From Microvelia longipes (taxonomy: Eukaryota > Arthropoda > Insecta > Hemiptera > Veliidae), in NCBI GenBank assembly GCA_018340805.1, contig JACMZG010001908.1, positions 34,675,294-34,739,293 of the forward strand: a stretch of DNA of 64,000 nucleotides. Direction: 5' to 3'. Numbering within the stretch: position 1 is the first letter of the stretch; every line of letters begins with the position of its first letter. Both the position numbers and the translations under genes were made by a program. Below, in pieces: positions 60,420 to 64,000 of the stretch. The notes below the pieces were generated by a model, which did not search any database, was not told where the DNA came from, and worked only from the letters and a program-made list of their open reading frames with translations.

Positions 60420-61205
60420 TCACTGCCTGACCACGCCGCTTTTCTTCGATACATCTGATGTGGATATGTCCTTAAGCTATGTAAATATGCACTGGGTGCT
60501 TGCATCTTTGTTTAACGGCTCAGTGCAAACTCAGGTATTGTGCTAATGCATTTAATAACTATTACCTATTCTTGATCATAACATCTTCAGTAATATTTAC
60601 TTCATACTCCACACAAAACTAACCTCATTGTCCCAATATTAGCTATCTGCAACATTTTGGCACCCCTACAAAACTTAGTTATGCCAATCTATTCTATGAA
60701 CTATTAACAACACAATGCTAAACTATTTTCTACCCAGTGCAGTTTTTCAGACATTTGTTTAAACTTAACTAGTTGTGGCCGCCATAGACCGTCCATGTTT
60801 CTCTTACATCTTTGACTTATTATATCAAGAAATATTGCCTTTATGTACTAGTCAAACAATATTAAAAAAATAATTAAAACTTTAATACTTTAATTAAATT
60901 GTTAATTAAAACATTTTCTAGGTTGAAAATATTCTTTTTATCCGACTTTAGCGAATCGCCTGTGGATAATTCGAGTAGTCCTTGAATGGAATAATCCCGG
61001 TTCCGAGCTGATGCGACCACTTAATATGATCAAAAATTCAAAAACTGTGGTCAATAACCAGAAAACCCAAAAATAGGGCCGGTAAACAACATATTTAAAA
61101 CGGATAGTCGTATTTGGATGTTATGGTTAATTCGAGCACTCAAAGCCAGGGTTCCTGTGTTCGAATCCTGGTTAGGAAAATTATTACTATCGATTCACAT
61201 ACATT
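60420..61205. other. Intergenic DNA with tRNA-like B-box scrap
   Basis: No gene. At 61136-61180 GCACTCAAAGCCAGGGTTCC and TGTGTTCGAATCCTGG include an exact GTTCGAATCC B-box, suggesting the 3' part of a tRNA-derived head. A comparable GGTTCGAATTCC word lies at 14876-14887 in the giant inverted repeat. Confidence 0.4.
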
Positions 61206-61209
61206 ATAT

Positions 61210-61609
61210 AATTCTGGCGCGGCGGTCTGCATGCCGGGACCTATTATCTATAACACTACTCGTTTCTCGTTTCTACTCTACTTCGTTCTAACTCATTTTT
61301 CTGCATTTTTCAAAGGAAATGCCCTTAAACTTTTAAAGATAAACACGAACTGTGCTTCAAATTATTGCAAATTATGTTTTGTACTGCCAATTTAAGATGA
61401 ATAATTTTTTATAACCACTGGATAAAAATGCGCATTTTTAAAAATGAATATAGAAAAAGAAGTTACGAGTAGTGCTTGACAATGAAGTTACTGCTCAAGT
61501 TTTAAAATATAAACCGAAACCTTAAGCAAGAAATGGATTGCTAAGCACGGAAACATGCATTCCAAAGGAAATTCGCCTGGCATGTGGAAAAATTCACCGT
61601 GCCAGAATT
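61210..61609. mobile_element. Foldback element copy 3, about 400 bp
   Basis: The left end AATTCTGGCGCGGCGGTCTG and the right end CACCGTGCCAGAATT define the same terminus as 13301-13968. The internal TTTTTCAAAGGAAATGCCC, GTTACGAGTAGTGCTTGACA and AAGCACGGAAACATGCATTC are shared. It lacks the second nested shell. The 93-codon frame (61114-61395) spans the element edge and is not a gene. Confidence 0.78.
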
Positions 61610-62402
61610 TTATTAGTAGCACCACTTAGTCATCACTAGGACATTTTAGGTGCATAATTAGTTAGTTCTGTTTTACTACAGCTGATTTTCGACTTCATCT
61701 TGATAGATATCGTCATATATCTATGAAGATAGATCAGATCTGATCGATCTCAGCTAGAAATCTGAGGTATATGAAGGTCTTCATTTTAGTTATCTCATTT
61801 TTATTCGATGTTTGGATTTATCTTGAGCAAAACAATCAAATAAAAGCCATTCTTCTTTATGCAAATACTTAAAATACTACAACCACATAGTAATGAATGA
61901 ATCTATAGTATTATTTGAAGTGTAATATTAGCTACTGAAAGTCAAACATTGTGTAATATAAGATTTGTTTAAGATATTTAGATCGAACTTGACTCAAGCA
62001 GGTTCAGGCCAAGGAATTTATTTAAAATTCAGGTCTAGGTCACAACCCGATCCCAATATTTTGATGATATTTGTTCAACTTGAAAAAAAAAAAACCAAAA
62101 AATTCTTGTTGTCTTGTAAATTTATAATTTGTGAATGATTACTGATTACTTTTTGAAATATATTTTTTACTTTTTACCTTTTCTTTAATTCTTTTTACTT
62201 GTTATTTTAAATTTTATCCAACTATATTATAAATAATAAATAATTGATTAATGAATCTATAATAGTAATATTGAAGAATTAAAGTTAAAAGAGTGTAGTA
62301 GAGTCAATATAGAAAAGAGCTAATAAGAGTTACTGTTGATTATGAATTTTGTTTAAAATAATTAAGAATTTATTTATTTTTATTTTGAATAACTCATGAT
62401 AT
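61610..62402. other. AT-rich intergenic DNA, no gene seen
   Basis: A GATAGATCAGATCTGATCGATC palindromic cluster lies at about 61729-61750. Nothing coding. Confidence 0.4.
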
Positions 62403-62414
62403 TAGTTACACGTT

Positions 62415-62640
62415 AATCTTCCTCCGTAGCCACGGTTAGTACTGGTCTTCGGCCCCGGATGTCCGGGGTTCACAGCCCGGGCCATGCTCTCAGTTTTTAT
62501 AAACAGAATTTGATGTAAAAAAGATTTCGCCAACTTTAGCTTTACTTTGAGCATAGTAATATGACTCACCCGAGGTGGTTCCTGCAGGGCGAATTCCCTG
62601 AAGGGCTGAAAGGCCCTAAAACGGGAATTATTATTATTAC
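62415..62640 (+). mobile_element. tRNA-derived SINE with target-site duplication
   Basis: A 226-bp element. The tRNA-like head has TAGCCACGGTTAGTACTGG and GGGGTTCACAGCCC (B-box-like), with CCGGG/CCCGG as a T-arm stem. The body includes CACCCGAGGTGGTTCCTGCA and GAAGGGCTGAAAGGCCC, and it ends in an ATT tandem tail (62625-62638). It is flanked by TAGTTACACGTT (62403-62414) and TAGCTACACGTT (62641-62652), an 11 of 12 match, the expected target-site duplication. GC content is much above its surroundings. An 84-codon minus-strand frame over it is incidental. Confidence 0.85.
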
Positions 62641-62652
62641 TAGCTACACGTT

Positions 62653-63555
62653 TCAAAGTTATATATAAATAATTTTAATACTAAACTCTTGCAAACTAAT
62701 CTGCGAGTTATGACCTTTCTTAGAGTTGGAGCTGATTAAGTTATTTAAATTTTAACTCTTAAAAGCGCAAAAAGATGTTTTTTGCTATATCTTATTAACT
62801 ATCATCTCAGACTTAAGTTATTAAAGCATTAGGTTTAAATAACATAATGTAATTAATTTCTCAATTTTAAAATGACGCAGAACTCGTTTGCTATTTCTCA
62901 CTATTATTTCGACTAGATATTAACTTAATGAAAATTAAACTGTATGATTACGTTATACCAATCAATATTTTATATTTTTATTATAATCTCTATTTTATTA
63001 CAAGAATAAAATAGCTTAAAGAAATAATGAAGACGCAATTAAGTAAAAAGAAATATTTATTAACGATAAAACAATAAATAACCCTAATGACTTAATACAC
63101 CTAAATTGGTAAGTTAACAAGTTTCAAACACTATTTAGTTGTAATATGTTTTTCATGGACGTTTTTCGAAGCACATTACTTGTAAAAATGATTTATTATT
63201 ATGTATAGTGTTAAATTATATTTTAATAATCTTTTCATACCAAAGTTTGCTTATTATTAACTCTATTAAGTCATTATTAATACGTTTGAATAATTGAAGC
63301 AATTATTCACTTTGTGGTCGGTGATATGTATAAGAATTTAATTTTAAGTTAGATCCAAACACTAAAAGATGCTTAATTGTCCTTTCTAATTATCTTGTAA
63401 GACTTTTTTCGCTGTTCTTTCTTTTTTTTTGGAAATATGGTGATAAGAAAAATTAATTTAACTTTATTTATTATTATTTTTTAACGATTAAACACCTAGG
63501 GTCATTTCAGCGTTTTCCCTCACTCAAATCTCTCTCAACCTACATCCACAAATTA
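62653..63555. other. AT-rich intergenic DNA, no gene seen
   Basis: Nothing recognised. Confidence 0.4.
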
Positions 63556-63557
63556 TA

Positions 63558-63757
63558 TAGTTAGTTATAGTATAGTAATAGTTTAGTTCAACTAGCCCAG
63601 ACACTCTATCCAAACTTACCGTGGTTGGTGCATGCGACTAGTTTTCAGTCTGCTTAATTAATCTAAAGTCTTCTGATTGCATTAGTCTAACTTGTCCCGC
63701 CCTCGTTCAACCAGTCTCTCTATCTAATCATTACCATTTAGCTCCTCTAGCATCATC
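63558..63757 (-). repeat. Antisense partial copy of the 59.5-kb SINE-like repeat
   Basis: Near-identical reverse complement of 59970-60170, for example AACTTGTCCCGCCCTCGTTC against GAACGAGGGCGGGACAAGTT. It starts at the ACTATT-type tail and stops at GCTAGAGGAGCTAAATGG. High identity suggests a recent origin for both copies. Confidence 0.88.
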
Positions 63758-63859
63758 ACTAACATTAGGCTTCATAGCCTCCTAAACAAAGATTCGTTTC
63801 AATTTGAAGTTTAGTAGTTTATGTGAGCTAGTGAGAGTTAATACGTCGGTATAGATCTC

Positions 63860-63975
63860 GAAACACATACACCAAACACACACACACCCACACACACCAC
63901 TACACACACACACACATATATAATTATTATATATATATATATATAATATATATATATATACTATATATATATAAA
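63860..63975. repeat. Compound (CA)n(TA)n microsatellite
   Basis: An imperfect CA run (63862-63914) passes into TA (63915-63975) near the window edge, in the same CA-then-TA order as at 39.8-39.95 kb. Confidence 0.85.
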
Positions 63976-64000
63976 TTATATTAGTAATATATAGAATTTG

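Noticed and set aside
62402..62656. 84-codon minus-strand open frame as a gene
   Set aside because: It lies almost exactly over the SINE 62415-62640 and reflects its higher GC content.

Overview
This is strongly AT-rich eukaryotic nuclear DNA, most likely from an insect. The evidence is one intron-containing cytochrome P450 gene of the CYP6/CYP3-clan type, tRNA-headed SINEs, a LINE ORF1 relic, MITE-like foldbacks and about twenty long (TA)n tracts. A hemipteran-like genome would fit, but the order cannot be fixed from the sequence. No rRNA gene, intact tRNA gene, operon, CRISPR array or prokaryotic feature was seen.

The only gene I can reconstruct with confidence lies on the minus strand between 37870 and 32628. 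Its four exons (36964-37870, 35986-36210, 33706-33957, 32628-32794) join through three GT-AG introns, all in phase 1. Together they encode a complete 516-residue microsomal P450 with N-terminal anchor, WxxxR, AGFETT, ETLR, PERF and the haem loop FGDGPRICIG. The introns hold repeat relics and (TA)n tracts but do not interrupt the frame.

The rest is a repeat landscape. (1) A 5S-rRNA-like repeat family of roughly 500-800 bp has about ten copies or fragments with a recognisable 5S-like module, on both strands. (2) A family with a TA tract near its 3' end and a GC-rich head has five fuller copies, all on the plus strand. (3) A giant inverted repeat at 13.3-17.6 kb is built around a foldback element with AATTCTGGCGCGG ends; another foldback copy is at 61.2 kb and a relative of the arms is at 40.9-41.6 kb. 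(4) MITE-like elements include one at 2150-2535 with 25-bp terminal repeats and an exact 8-bp target duplication, and one at 11936-12117 apparently nested in a 5S-like repeat. (5) SINEs: one at 62415-62640 with target duplication, one at 38.8-39.1 kb, and a long tRNA-headed repeat at 59.5 kb with an antisense partial copy at 63.6 kb. (6) Minisatellites lie at 7.1-7.7, 47.1-47.6, 52.8-53.1 and 55.0-55.5 kb. (7) LINE relics lie at 25.2-25.7 kb (ORF1-like) and, less surely, at 21.3 and 44.9 kb.

The most interesting pattern is that several unrelated-looking repeat families carry the same short module: a Maf/CncC-type site (TGCTGAGTCAGCA or close variants), then about a turn of DNA, then a CRE-like TGACGTCA. 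One copy lies about 3.6 kb upstream of the P450 start. Whether this is regulatory or only structural cannot be decided from sequence. Most other stretches are AT-rich and hold nothing I can identify.
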